Below are positions 38,147 through 46,561 of a stretch of 57,583 bases of DNA, piece by piece. The DNA comes from Actinophytocola sp. (GTDB lineage: Bacteria; Actinomycetota; Actinomycetes; Mycobacteriales; Pseudonocardiaceae). The stretch lies in contig WHUB01000012.1 in assembly GCA_009377395.1 (NCBI GenBank), positions 1 through 57,583 on the forward strand. Reading direction: 5' to 3'. The position numbers and the translations under genes are program-made. The notes under the pieces were generated by a model, which searched no databases, was not told where the DNA came from, and saw only the letters and a program-made list of their open reading frames with translations. How positions within the stretch are numbered: the stretch's first letter is position 1; each line of letters begins with the position of its first letter.

Positions 38147-38404
38147 ATGAGGCGCACCAACATCTACCTCGACGACGAGCAGACCGAACTGCTCGATCGT
38201 CTCGCTCACAGCCAGGGCGTGTCGCGAGCGGAGATGATCCGCAGGCTGCTCGCCGGTGCGCTGCGCAACGAGGTGGATGACGTCGCTGCGGACATTGCCG
38301 CCATCGACGAGTCGTTCGGCGTGCTGGCCGGCGCCGAATGGCCAGAGCGAGGTGCTGGCGACCGGGAGGCGCACCTGGCCAGGATGTGGGAGATCGGGTC
38401 CTGA
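38147..38404 (+). CDS. vapB: VapB-type antitoxin (ribbon-helix-helix)
   Basis: 85 aa. The N-terminal ribbon-helix-helix MRRTNIYLDDEQTELLDRLAHSQGVSRAEMIRRLL binds DNA as a dimer. The acidic C-terminal tail DIAAIDESFGVLAGAEW...EAHLARMWEIGS is of the kind that wraps the PIN toxin. It precedes the toxin gene with a 2-base gap, the normal order for the family. The likely leaderless mRNA (TATATT box just upstream) suggests autoregulation through sites overlapping the start. Confidence 0.85.
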   Translation: MRRTNIYLDDEQTELLDRLAHSQGVSRAEMIRRLLAGALRNEVDDVAADIAAIDESFGVLAGAEWPERGAGDREAHLARMWEIGS

Positions 38405-38406
38405 TC

Positions 38407-38787
38407 GTGTACCTGGTCGACTCCGACGTGCTGATCGCTCATCTACGTGGTGTCGAGGCGGCGAGGGAATGGCTACGGGAGGAACGGCGTCGCAGCCCAC
38501 TCGCGATCAGCGCGGTATCCGTCGCCGAGGTCACCGGAGGCATGCGTTCTGCGGAACGACGTACGGTCTGGCAGCTGCTCGGTTCCTTTCGCGTCGAACC
38601 GGTCACCGGGCTCGCGGCCGGACGGGCGGGGGAGTTCATGCGGAAGTACCGCCGCAGCCACAGCGGCATCGGCACCGCCGACTACCTGATCGCGGGGACC
38701 GCCGAAGTGCGAGGCTTTCAGCTCGCCACCCTCAACGTCCGCCACTTTCCGATGTTTGCCGGTCTCAAGATGCCGTTCACCGTCTGA
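38407..38787 (+). CDS. vapC: VapC-type PIN-domain toxin
   Basis: 126 aa putative endoribonuclease. PIN acidic residues: Asp in YLVDSDVLIAHL, Glu in SVAEVTGGM, Asp in GIGTADYLIAGTA; the fourth position is N (ATLNVRHF), as in many VapC proteins. Members cleave RNA until bound by the cognate antitoxin. GTG 38407 is chosen because it directly precedes the conserved YLVDSDVLI and follows the antitoxin stop by 2 bases. The gene converges on the ThDP-enzyme gene with 10 bases between the stops. Confidence 0.87.
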   Translation: MYLVDSDVLIAHLRGVEAAREWLREERRRSPLAISAVSVAEVTGGMRSAERRTVWQLLGSFRVEPVTGLAAGRAGEFMRKYRRSHSGIGTADYLIAGTAEVRGFQLATLNVRHFPMFAGLKMPFTV

Positions 38788-38797
38788 GCTGACTCCC

Positions 38798-40351
38798 TCA
38801 CAACAGCGGCGGCACGGCGGCGTCGATCAGGTGCGGGCCAGGCTCGGCCAGCGCCCTCGCGAACTGCTCTGCCAGCTCCTCGCACGTCGTCGCCCGCGAG
38901 GCGGGCACACCCATACCCTCGGCCACCTTCACGAAGTCCAGCTCCGGCGACGACAGGTCGAGCAGCGACTTCGCCGTCGGTCCACTCAGGTCCGCGCCGA
39001 CCCGCTGCATCTCCATCCGCAAGATCGCGTAGGCGTTGTTGTTCAGGATCACCGTCGTGACGTTGAGGTTCTCCCGCGCCTGCGTCCACAACGCCGACAC
39101 CGTGTACATCGCGCTGCCGTCGGCTTCCAGATTGATCACCGGACGATCCGGTGCCGCGATCGCCGCACCGGTCGCGACCGGCATGCCCTGACCGATCGCG
39201 CCGCCGGTCAGCGTGAGCACATCGTGCCGGGGTGAGCTCGCCGTCGCGGCCGGTAGCAGCAGGCCCGAGGTGTTCGCCTCGTCGGAGATGATCGCCCCCT
39301 CCGGCAGCAACGCCCCGATGACCTCCACCCAATTTTGCGGCGTCAGCGCACCCGACGGCACGGCGGGCGGCTGCGACGGCGCCAACGTCGGCTCCACATC
39401 CGCCGCGACGCGCTCGGCCAGCGCCGCCAGCGCACCCGCGACATCGTGCTCCCGGTCGGCCAGCGTGTGCACCCGCGCGCCCTCGGGCACCAGGTCGCTC
39501 GGCTTGTCCGGATAGGCGAAGAACGTCGCCGGTGACTTCGCCCCAGCAAGGATCACATGCTTGACGCCGTCGAGCTGGTGCGCAGCCTGTTCGGCGAGGT
39601 AGCCGAGCCGGTCGATCGCGGGCAGCCCGGCGCCGCGTTCCAGCCGCGCCGGGAAGGTCTCCACCAGCGCCCGCGCTCCGGTGGCGTTGGCGATCCGGCT
39701 GGTCGCCAGCAACCCACGCTCCCGGCACGCGCCACCGCCGATCAGCAACGCCGCAGGCTCACCGCTGCGCAGCACCTCGGCGACGGCTTCGATCGTCGCC
39801 TCGGAGGTCGCCTTGGGTCGGCGCGGCGGCACAGGGGCGACCGCGACACCGTCTTCGCCCCAGGATGCGTCGGCTGCCACGATCAGCGTCGCGACCCGCC
39901 CGGGCGCGTCCATCGACGCCGCCAAGGCCGCCGCCGCGTCGGCACCGACGTCGGCGGGATGCTCGCTGTGGCGCACCCAGCCGCTCAGCGACCCCGCGAC
40001 CGCCTCGATGTCGGACTCGAGCGGCGCGTCGTAGGCCTTGTGGTACGTGGCGTGATCGCCGACGACATTCACCACCGGGCTGCCCGCACGCCGTGCGTTG
40101 TGCAGGTTCGCCAGCCCGTTGCCGAGCCCCGGCCCGAGGTGCAGCAGCGTCGCCGCCGGAGTACCCGCGATCCGCGCGTAACCGTCGGCCGCGCCGGTCA
40201 CCACGCCCTCCGCGAGGCCGAGCACGCCGCGCAACTCGGGCACTGCGTCCAGTGCGGCGACGAAGTGCATCTCCGATGTCCCCGGGTTGGTGAAACACAC
40301 CTCGACCCCGGCGCCGACCAGGGTGCGAAGCAGCGACTGCGCGCCGTTCAC
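38798..40351 (-). CDS. ilvX: Thiamine-diphosphate enzyme, acetolactate synthase-like (IlvX type)
   Basis: 517 aa, the size of mycobacterial IlvX. Pyrimidine-binding domain: GVEVCFTNPGTSEMHFVAALDAV and the ThDP-activating Glu in LGLAEGVVTGAADGYARIAG. The central domain carries PAALLIGGGACRERGL. The pyrophosphate domain has TGGAIGQGMPVATG and the Mg motif EADGSAMYTVSALWTQA...LNNN. It lacks the FAD-linked quaternary features of true AHAS by eye, so a 2-oxoacid decarboxylase or carboligase is as likely as acetolactate synthesis. Start GTG 40351 overlaps the stop of the FAD dehydrogenase (GTGA), so the two are translationally coupled at the end of the island's minus-strand operon. Confidence 0.85.
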   Translation of the reverse strand: MNGAQSLLRTLVGAGVEVCFTNPGTSEMHFVAALDAVPELRGVLGLAEGVVTGAADGYARIAGTPAATLLHLGPGLGNGLANLHNARRAGSPVVNVVGDHATYHKAYDAPLESDIEAVAGSLSGWVRHSEHPADVGADAAAALAASMDAPGRVATLIVAADASWGEDGVAVAPVPPRRPKATSEATIEAVAEVLRSGEPAALLIGGGACRERGLLATSRIANATGARALVETFPARLERGAGLPAIDRLGYLAEQAAHQLDGVKHVILAGAKSPATFFAYPDKPSDLVPEGARVHTLADREHDVAGALAALAERVAADVEPTLAPSQPPAVPSGALTPQNWVEVIGALLPEGAIISDEANTSGLLLPAATASSPRHDVLTLTGGAIGQGMPVATGAAIAAPDRPVINLEADGSAMYTVSALWTQARENLNVTTVILNNNAYAILRMEMQRVGADLSGPTAKSLLDLSSPELDFVKVAEGMGVPASRATTCEELAEQFARALAEPGPHLIDAAVPPLL

Positions 40352-41997
40352 AGCGCCGCCACCAGGGCGCGGCCCGCCTGCCGGCCGGAGAACAGGCAGC
40401 CGCCGAGGAACGTCCCTTCGAGCGCGCGGTAGCCGTGCACCCCGCCGCCACCGAACCCGGCGGCCTCGCCGATCGCGTACAGCCCGGGCAGCGGTTCGCC
40501 GTCCGAACGCAGCACCCGGGCGGAGAGATCTGTCTCCAGTCCGCCGAGGGTTTTGCGGGTGATGATGTTGAGCCGGACGCCGATCAGCGGCCCCGCCTTC
40601 GGGGCCAGCAGCCGGTGCGGACTCGCGACGCGGACGATCTTGTCGCCGAGGTAGTTGCGCGCGCCGTGGATGGCGGTGATCTGCATGTCCTTGCTGAACG
40701 GGTTGGCCAGCTCGCGGTCGCGGGCCAGCACCTCGCGCTCGACGTCGGCCGCGTCCAGCAGCGGTTCGCTGGTGAGCGCGTTCATCTTGCCGACCAGCTC
40801 GCCGATGGTGTCCGCGGTGACGAAGTCCTCGCCCTTGTCGAGGAACGCCTGCACCGGCTCCGGCGGGCCGGGCAGCACCCGTTGCCGAAGCGTCTCGCGG
40901 ACGCTCTTGGCTGTCCAATCAGGATTCTGCTCGGAGCCCGACAGCGCGAACTCCTTCTCGATGATCTTCTTGGTGAGGATGAACCAGGAGTGGTCGTAGC
41001 CGGTGGTGCGCAGGTGGGCGAGGGTGCCGAGGGTGTCGAAGCCGGGGTAGAGCGGCACCGGCAGCCGGCGGCCTCGCGCGTCCAGCCACAACGACGACGG
41101 CCCCGGCAGCACCCGGATGCCGTGCTGCGGCCAGATCGGGTCGTGGTTGGTGACGCCTTCGACGTAGTGCCACATCCGGTCGCGGTTGATCAGGTTCGCG
41201 CCCGTGGCTTCGCTGATGCCGAGCATCCGGCCGTCGACGTGCGCGGGCACGCCGGTGATCATGTGCTTCGGCGGGGTGCCAAGACGGTCGGGCCAGTTCT
41301 TGCGGATCAGCTCGTGGTTGCCGCCGATGCCCCCGGACGCGACGACGACGGCCTGCGCGCGCAGCGAGAACGTGCCCACCTCGACGCGGGCGCTTTCTTG
41401 CCCGCGCGCGACGGAGCTCGGCTCGAGCACCGCGCCCGCCACGCCGTCGACGGCGCCTCTGGTGACGGTCAGCTCGTCCACCCGGTGCCGGAACCGCAGC
41501 TCGACTCTGCCATGCTCCACCCCGGCCCTGACCCGGCGCTCGAACGGCGCCACCACGCCGGGTCCGGTGCCCCAGGTGACGTGGAAGCGCGGCACCGAGT
41601 TGCCGTGGCCGGTGGCGTTGTAGCCGCCGCGCTCGGCCCAGCCGACGACCGGGAACCACCGCATGCCCTGCTCATGCAACCAGGCGCGCTTCTCACCGGC
41701 GGCGAAGTCGACGTAGGCCTCCGCCCAGCGCCGTGGCCAGCGGTCCTCGTCGCGGTCGAACCCAGCCGTGCCGAGCCAGTCCTGCCAGGCCAGCTCGTGC
41801 GAGTCGTGGATGCGGAGCCTGCGCTGCTCCGGGCTGTCGACGAAGAACAGACCGCCGAGCGACCAGTGCGCCTGCCCGCCGAACGAGACCTCCGGCTCCT
41901 GCTCGACGATGACGACCCGCTTGCCGTTGTCGGCCAGTTCGGCCGCGGCGACCAGCCCGGCGAGACCGGCGCCCACCACGATCACGTCTGCGTCCAC
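40348..41997 (-). CDS. FAD-binding dehydrogenase (fumarate reductase/ketosteroid dehydrogenase-like)
   Basis: 549 aa flavoprotein. N-terminal dinucleotide motif ADVIVVGAGLAGLVAAAELADNGKRVVIVEQEP; FAD-contact GGQAHWSLGGLFFVDSPEQRR. A central capping domain follows (AVVVASGGIGGNHELIRKNWP closes the FAD domain half). The C-terminal second FAD half is YAIGEAAGFGGGGVHGYRALEGTFLGGCLFSGRQAGRAL. This is the mycobacterial Rv0785-type 'FAD-binding dehydrogenase' group related to KstD; the substrate is unknown. GTG start with GAGG upstream. It overlaps the ThDP gene by 4 bases and follows DUF3830 by 136 bases. Confidence 0.9.
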   Translation of the reverse strand: MDADVIVVGAGLAGLVAAAELADNGKRVVIVEQEPEVSFGGQAHWSLGGLFFVDSPEQRRLRIHDSHELAWQDWLGTAGFDRDEDRWPRRWAEAYVDFAAGEKRAWLHEQGMRWFPVVGWAERGGYNATGHGNSVPRFHVTWGTGPGVVAPFERRVRAGVEHGRVELRFRHRVDELTVTRGAVDGVAGAVLEPSSVARGQESARVEVGTFSLRAQAVVVASGGIGGNHELIRKNWPDRLGTPPKHMITGVPAHVDGRMLGISEATGANLINRDRMWHYVEGVTNHDPIWPQHGIRVLPGPSSLWLDARGRRLPVPLYPGFDTLGTLAHLRTTGYDHSWFILTKKIIEKEFALSGSEQNPDWTAKSVRETLRQRVLPGPPEPVQAFLDKGEDFVTADTIGELVGKMNALTSEPLLDAADVEREVLARDRELANPFSKDMQITAIHGARNYLGDKIVRVASPHRLLAPKAGPLIGVRLNIITRKTLGGLETDLSARVLRSDGEPLPGLYAIGEAAGFGGGGVHGYRALEGTFLGGCLFSGRQAGRALVAAL

Positions 41998-42133
41998 TGC
42001 CCACCTCGCCTTTCACCGGAGCTGATCGCAGCGTAGTACTCACCGGTAGCGAGAAAAAGACGAGCAGCGCTCGGGTTCGTGGTGTCGCGAATGCCGAACA
42101 CGGCGGCACGAGCGCAGGACACGACGCAGGGGG

Positions 42134-42634
42134 TTACTCCACCCGGCGGAAGCTGAGGGTCTCGCCTTCGACGCCGCGGAGCCAGAGATCCTGCGCGGCC
42201 GCGGCCATCTCGTCCAGCCCCTCGACGATGCTGGCGAACACATTGCCCGGCACCCAGCCCGCGTCGCCGTTGATCAGCAGGTTGTTCCGACCGTAGAAGA
42301 TCGCCAGGTCGGTCGCGCCCGCCGCGCTGTGCGCCTCGCTGCCCTCGTCGTAGCCGTACGCCGGATTGCCGATCTCCCACGGCTCGAACGCGAAGTACAC
42401 GACGTCGCCGGGAATCGGCGTCACCGTGGGGTTCTCCCGGCCCGGCTCCGGGTCGGCGAACGGCCGCACCAGCGTGTACACCTCGTTGCGGGCGTACTTC
42501 GCGTGGTAGGCCTGATCGCCCTGTGGCAGCGCCCGCCACACCGCCTCGCAGGTGCGGGGCGCCTGCTCGTCGAGCAGCACCGCCCGGCACGAGACGCCCC
42601 GTTTGTCCAGGCTGATCGTGATGTAACGGCTCAC
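42134..42634 (-). CDS. DUF3830 family protein (cyclophilin-like fold)
   Basis: 166 aa. MSRYITISLDKRGVSCRAVLLDEQAPRTCEAVW begins the beta-barrel; ARNEVYTLVRPF, TPIPGDVVYFAFEP and IFYGRNNLL are the recognisable DUF3830 blocks. The family is uncharacterised and usually found beside amidases, racemase-like proteins and aminotransferases in catabolic clusters, as here. Its GTG start overlaps the aminotransferase stop (GTGA), so it is co-translated with it. It could bind a pathway intermediate; no catalytic residues can be named. Confidence 0.8.
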   Translation of the reverse strand: MSRYITISLDKRGVSCRAVLLDEQAPRTCEAVWRALPQGDQAYHAKYARNEVYTLVRPFADPEPGRENPTVTPIPGDVVYFAFEPWEIGNPAYGYDEGSEAHSAAGATDLAIFYGRNNLLINGDAGWVPGNVFASIVEGLDEMAAAAQDLWLRGVEGETLSFRRVE

Positions 42635-43884
42635 GAGGTGACCTCGGCGACGACGTCGGCCCAGATGTCGAGGGCGGCGTCGACCTGCTCGGCGTTGACC
42701 ACCAGCGGCGGGATCATGCGCACCACGTTCATGTGCGCGCCGCAGGTCAGCAGCAGCAGGCCCTTCTTCGCCGCGGTCTGCTGCGCGGCCTTGGCGGTGT
42801 TCGGGTCGGCCTTACCGTCCGATGTGGTGAACTCCGAGCCCACCATCAGCCCGAGCCCGCGCACGTCGCCGATCTCGGGGTGCTTGGCCGCGACCGAGCG
42901 AGCGCCGTCGACCAGCCGCTTGCCCTGCTCGGCGGCGTTGTCGACCAGCCGCTCCTCCTGGATGACGTCCAAAGTGGCCAGTGCGGCGGCGCAGGCGACG
43001 GCGTTGCCGCCGTAGGTGCCGCCCTGCGAGCCCGGCCACGCCTTGGACATCAGCTCGGTCGACGCGGCGACCGCCGACAGCGGGAACCCGCTGGCGAGCC
43101 CCTTCGCCGTGATCACGACATCGGGCCGGACGTCGAAGTGGTCGTGGCCCCAGAACTTGCCGGTGCGGCCGAAGCCGGTCTGCACCTCGTCGAGCACCAG
43201 CAGGATGCCGTGCTCGTCGGCGCGCCGGCGCAGGCCCGCCAGGAACTCGGTGTTGGCGGGCACGTAGCCACCCTCGCCGAGGACCGGCTCGACGAAGAAC
43301 GCCGCGATGTCGTTGCCGGGCGCCATAGTCGCGAACAGGTAGTCCAGCTCCTGCAACGCGAACTTCGTCGCGGTCTGCTCGTCCCAGCCGTAGCGGTAGG
43401 CGAACGGAAACGGCGCCGTCAGCACCCCGCCCATGATCGGCTCGTAGCCGGTGCGGAACCGGGTGCCGCTCGTGGTCATCGACGCGGCGCCGACCGTGCG
43501 GCCGTGGAAGCCACCCTGGAACACCACGACGTTGGGACGTCCGGTCGCCTGCCTGCTCAGCCGCAGCGCCGCCTCGACGGCCTCGCTGCCGGAGTTGGCG
43601 TAGAACAGCGAGTCCAGCCCGGGCGGCAGCACGTCGCCGAGCCGCTCGCTCAGCCGTTGCAGCGGCTGGTGCATCACGGTGGTGTACTGCCCGTGGATCA
43701 GCTTGCCGACCTGCTCCTGCGCCGCGGCGACCACGCGCGGGTGGCAGTGACCAGTGCTGGTGACGCCGATGCCGGCGGTGAAGTCGAGGTGACGGTCGCC
43801 GTCGACGTCATAGAGATAGACGCCCTCACCGTGGTCGACCACGACCGGAGTCGCTTGCTTGAGCAGGGGAGAAAGCTGGGACAT
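42631..43884 (-). CDS. Class-III PLP aminotransferase (4-aminobutyrate aminotransferase-like)
   Basis: 417 aa. Transfers the omega-amino group of GABA or a similar amine to 2-oxoglutarate, leaving a semialdehyde. Seen: DFTAGIGVTSTGHCHPRVV, the PLP-phosphate site ANSGSEAVEAALRLSRQATG, FQGGFHGRT, DEVQTGFGRTGKFWGHDHF with the PLP Asp, and the Schiff-base Lys in VVITAKGLASGFPLSA. ATG 43884 is set by AAGGAG 8 bases upstream. First gene of a minus-strand operon with DUF3830, FAD dehydrogenase and ThDP enzyme, divergent from the semialdehyde dehydrogenase across a GntR-type operator. The exact amine cannot be told. Confidence 0.9.
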   Translation of the reverse strand: MSQLSPLLKQATPVVVDHGEGVYLYDVDGDRHLDFTAGIGVTSTGHCHPRVVAAAQEQVGKLIHGQYTTVMHQPLQRLSERLGDVLPPGLDSLFYANSGSEAVEAALRLSRQATGRPNVVVFQGGFHGRTVGAASMTTSGTRFRTGYEPIMGGVLTAPFPFAYRYGWDEQTATKFALQELDYLFATMAPGNDIAAFFVEPVLGEGGYVPANTEFLAGLRRRADEHGILLVLDEVQTGFGRTGKFWGHDHFDVRPDVVITAKGLASGFPLSAVAASTELMSKAWPGSQGGTYGGNAVACAAALATLDVIQEERLVDNAAEQGKRLVDGARSVAAKHPEIGDVRGLGLMVGSEFTTSDGKADPNTAKAAQQTAAKKGLLLLTCGAHMNVVRMIPPLVVNAEQVDAALDIWADVVAEVTS

Positions 43885-43940
43885 GTGGGTACTCCTTAGC
43901 TCGTGGGCAGGCGCGGCGGCAGCACGTGACACGCTTGTAG

Positions 43941-43952
43941 ATTGTCAACAAT
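43941..43952. promoter_or_regulatory. GntR-type operator, copy A (aminotransferase / semialdehyde dehydrogenase)
   Basis: Palindrome ATTGTCAACAAT, read ATTGTTGACAAT on the other strand, identical in sequence to copies B and C. It lies in the divergent gap, 57 bases before the aminotransferase start and 74 bases before the dehydrogenase start, placed to control both. Confidence 0.75.
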
Positions 43953-44025
43953 ACTCATAGCATGGCCTCAGATCGGCGAGCAATCAAGTCGGAATCGGCC
44001 GTGGCTTCCCCATTAGGAGCGAACA

Positions 44026-45495
44026 ATGAACGCGACACCCAGCGAGTCCAGCGTCGTCGACGCGGTGGGCAAGGACCTCTTCATCGACGGCAAGTGGCGG
44101 CCTGCCAGTGGGTCCAAGACGTTCCCGGTGCACGACCCGTCGACCGGCGAGGTGCTGTGCGAGGTCGCGGACGCCTCACCCGCCGACGGCAAGGAAGCCC
44201 TCGACGCCGCCGTCGCCGCGCAGGCGAGCTGGGCCAAGCACCCGCCGCGCGAGCGGGGTGAGATCCTGCGGCGCTCGTACGAACTGCTGATGGAACGCAA
44301 CGAGGAGCTCGCGCTGCTGATGACGCTCGAAATGGGCAAGCCGCTCGCCGAGTCGCGCGGCGAGGTGGCCTACGCGGGCGAGTTCTTCCGGTGGTTCGCC
44401 GAGGAGGCCGTGCGCATCGAAGGCGGCTACGCGGTCGCGCCCAACGGCAAGGGCCGGTTCCTGGTTCACCGGCAGCCGGTCGGACCGTCGCTGCTGATCA
44501 CGCCGTGGAACTTCCCGATGGCGATGGGCACCCGCAAGATCGGTCCGGCGATCGCGGCGGGCTGCACCTCGGTGATCAAGCCGGCCGCGCAGACGCCGCT
44601 GTCGATGCTGGCACTGGCGGGCATCATGGCCGAGGCCGGGCTGCCGGAAGGCGTGGTCAACGTGATCACCACCAGCGACTCCGGTGGCGTGATGGAGCCG
44701 CTGATCCGCGACGGCCGGGCGCGCAAGCTCTCGTTCACCGGCTCTACCGGAGTGGGCCGCAAGCTGCTGGAGCAGTGCTCGGAGAAGGTGCTGCGGACGT
44801 CGATGGAGCTGGGCGGCAACGCGCCGTTCCTCGTCTTCGACGACGCCGACCTCGACGCGGCCGTCGACGGGGCGATGCTGGCCAAGCTGCGCAACATCGG
44901 CGAGGCGTGCACCGCGGCGAACCGGTTCTACGTCCAGCGCGGCGTCGCCGACGAGTTCGCCCGCAGGCTGACCGAGCGGATGTCGGCGCAGCCGATCGGA
45001 CGGGGCACCGAGGAGGACGTCGTGATCGGGCCGCTGATCGACGAGGCCGCGATCGAGAAGGTGTCCAGTTTGGTCAGTGACGCCGTCGACCGGGGAGCGA
45101 AGGTGCTCACCGGTGGCTCCGGTGTGGACGGTCCCGGCCACTTCTACCAGCCGACCGTGCTCACCGACGTGCCGCAGGACGCCCGGCTCGCGCACGAGGA
45201 GATCTTCGGGCCGGTGGCGCCGATCAACGTCTTCGACACCGAGGACGAAGCGGTCGCCAAGGCCAACGACACCGAGTACGGGCTGGTCAGCTACCTCTAC
45301 ACCAGTGACATCAACCGGGGGCTGCGAGTCTCGGAGGCGCTCGAGGCCGGCATGGTCGGGCTCAACCAGGGCATCGTGTCGAACCCGGCCGCGCCGTTCG
45401 GCGGCATCAAGCACTCCGGACTCGGCCGGGAGGGCGGCACTGTCGGCATCGACGAGTTCCTCGAGACCAAGTACATCGCGGTCGGGCTGACGTAG
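44026..45495 (+). CDS. gabD: NAD(P)-dependent succinate-semialdehyde dehydrogenase-like aldehyde dehydrogenase
   Basis: 489 aa. Oxidises an omega-oxo acid to a dicarboxylate. N-terminal FIDGKWRPASGSKTFPVHDPSTGEVL; cofactor loop LLITPWNFPMAMGTRKIGPA; TGSTGVGRKLLEQC; catalytic Glu in SMELGGNAPFLVFDDADLD; nucleophile Cys in IGEACTAANRFYV; end block APFGGIKHSGLGREGG. AGGAG lies 8 bases before ATG 44026. It is divergent from the aminotransferase that would make its substrate. Succinate semialdehyde is the usual substrate, but a related C4-C5 semialdehyde is possible. Confidence 0.9.
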   Translation: MNATPSESSVVDAVGKDLFIDGKWRPASGSKTFPVHDPSTGEVLCEVADASPADGKEALDAAVAAQASWAKHPPRERGEILRRSYELLMERNEELALLMTLEMGKPLAESRGEVAYAGEFFRWFAEEAVRIEGGYAVAPNGKGRFLVHRQPVGPSLLITPWNFPMAMGTRKIGPAIAAGCTSVIKPAAQTPLSMLALAGIMAEAGLPEGVVNVITTSDSGGVMEPLIRDGRARKLSFTGSTGVGRKLLEQCSEKVLRTSMELGGNAPFLVFDDADLDAAVDGAMLAKLRNIGEACTAANRFYVQRGVADEFARRLTERMSAQPIGRGTEEDVVIGPLIDEAAIEKVSSLVSDAVDRGAKVLTGGSGVDGPGHFYQPTVLTDVPQDARLAHEEIFGPVAPINVFDTEDEAVAKANDTEYGLVSYLYTSDINRGLRVSEALEAGMVGLNQGIVSNPAAPFGGIKHSGLGREGGTVGIDEFLETKYIAVGLT

Positions 45496-45501
45496 GCGGG
45501 G

Positions 45502-46389
45502 CTACTTCTTCGGGCCGTTTCCGTTCCCATTGCCGCCGGCGTTGCCGTTGCCCTTGGGCTTGTCCTGCTCCGGCGACGTCGGCTCCGGTGCGTTTCCACC
45601 GCCGGCGATGGTCGAGGTGATGAACGCCAGGATGCTGTCGTTGTTCACCTCGGCGTAGACACCGGGGAAGCCGGGGAAGGCGCAGCCGATGCCCCAGCTG
45701 ACGATGCCGATCTGCACCAGCCGTCCGTCCAGCTCATGGAACAGCGGGCCGCCGCTGTCGCCCTGGCAGGAGTCGGCCAGCAGCTCCTCGGCGCAGATCT
45801 CGGTGTCCGGGTCGAACCCGGCGAGCCCGTTGCCGGTCATGCCAGCGCAGCGGTCGTCGGCGACGGCCTGGACGTCGGCGCGCTTGAGGTGGCTCGGCGT
45901 GACCGGCGAGCCGAAGAACTCCGTGCCCCAGCCCGCCACGGTCAGCGGCGTGCCCTCGGCCTCGAGGTCGTCGTCGCCCTCGCCCGCGAGCTGAATGGCG
46001 GGCACCGACACCGGCTCGGCGAGCTTGAGCAGCGCGGCGTCGTGGATGCCGACGTCGGGATCGTAGTCCGGGTGCACGTGGATCGCGGCGACCGCGACGC
46101 GCTGCCCGCCCTCGGCGGCGAGGTCGGTCTTGCCGACGACGACGTCCTGGTCGGACGGCTTGGCGCCTTCGACGCAGTGTGCCGCGGTCAGTACCCACTC
46201 CGTGGCGACGACGCTGCCGCCGCAGAAGTGGAAGTCGTCCTCCTGCAGCGAGGCCATGAAGGGGTACTGGCCTTCAGCCGCCTGTTCGCCCCCGACGATG
46301 GCCTGGGCCGGGTGCTGCACCAGGACCGTGGTGGCGACAGCGGCGGCGAGGGCCGCACCCACCGACGCCAGCTTGCTCGTGACTCGCAC
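45502..46389 (-). CDS. Secreted trypsin-like serine protease (S1)
   Basis: About 295 aa. Signal peptide VTSKLASVGAALAAAVATTVLVQHPAQA, then the mature trypsin start IVGG. Catalytic triad: His in VLTAAHCVE, Asp in GIHDAALLKL, Ser in CQGDSGGPLF. The Asp six residues before the Ser (LADSCQGDS) and the Gly residues in SWGIGC/FPGVY predict trypsin specificity for Lys/Arg. Six Cys allow three disulfides. The C-terminal tail of about 35 residues is Pro/Glu then Gly/Asn-rich (NGNAGGNGNGNGPKK), probably a flexible extension. GTG 46389 has GAGGAGA upstream. It sits inside the catabolic island but nothing links it to the pathway. Confidence 0.93.
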   Translation of the reverse strand: MRVTSKLASVGAALAAAVATTVLVQHPAQAIVGGEQAAEGQYPFMASLQEDDFHFCGGSVVATEWVLTAAHCVEGAKPSDQDVVVGKTDLAAEGGQRVAVAAIHVHPDYDPDVGIHDAALLKLAEPVSVPAIQLAGEGDDDLEAEGTPLTVAGWGTEFFGSPVTPSHLKRADVQAVADDRCAGMTGNGLAGFDPDTEICAEELLADSCQGDSGGPLFHELDGRLVQIGIVSWGIGCAFPGFPGVYAEVNNDSILAFITSTIAGGGNAPEPTSPEQDKPKGNGNAGGNGNGNGPKK

Positions 46390-46477
46390 GGAGATCTCCT
46401 CTGTCCGCCCGATGAGGTCATTCCGTGCAACGAGCACAGGACAGAAAGGTCACTCGAAAGTGTGACAGTGCTAGTAG

Positions 46478-46555
46478 ATACCAATCCGACCGAAAGCCTG
46501 CCGACTGGCAGGTCTGGCAAGTGTGCCAGTCGGCTTTCTTTCGTCTTCTTGGTAT
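46478..46555. terminator. Large nested hairpin after the GntR gene
   Basis: Outer arms ATACCAA (46478-46484) / TTGGTAT (46549-46555). Next, GAAAGCC (46492-46498) / GGCTTTC (46532-46538); then GACTGGCA (46503-46510) / TGCCAGTC (46524-46531), with a 4-base bulge TGCC. TGCC-GACT-GGCA and TGGCA-AGTG-TGCCA can form alternative small hairpins. It starts 7 bases past the GntR stop, so it may terminate that transcript. There is no U-tract and the architecture is richer than a simple terminator; a small inverted-repeat element is the alternative. Confidence 0.5.
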
Positions 46556-46561
46556 AACCGT

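Noticed and set aside
38798..40918. A 706-codon form of the ThDP enzyme
   Set aside because: The extra N-terminus is the wrong frame of the FAD dehydrogenase gene; GTG 40351 gives the family-standard length.
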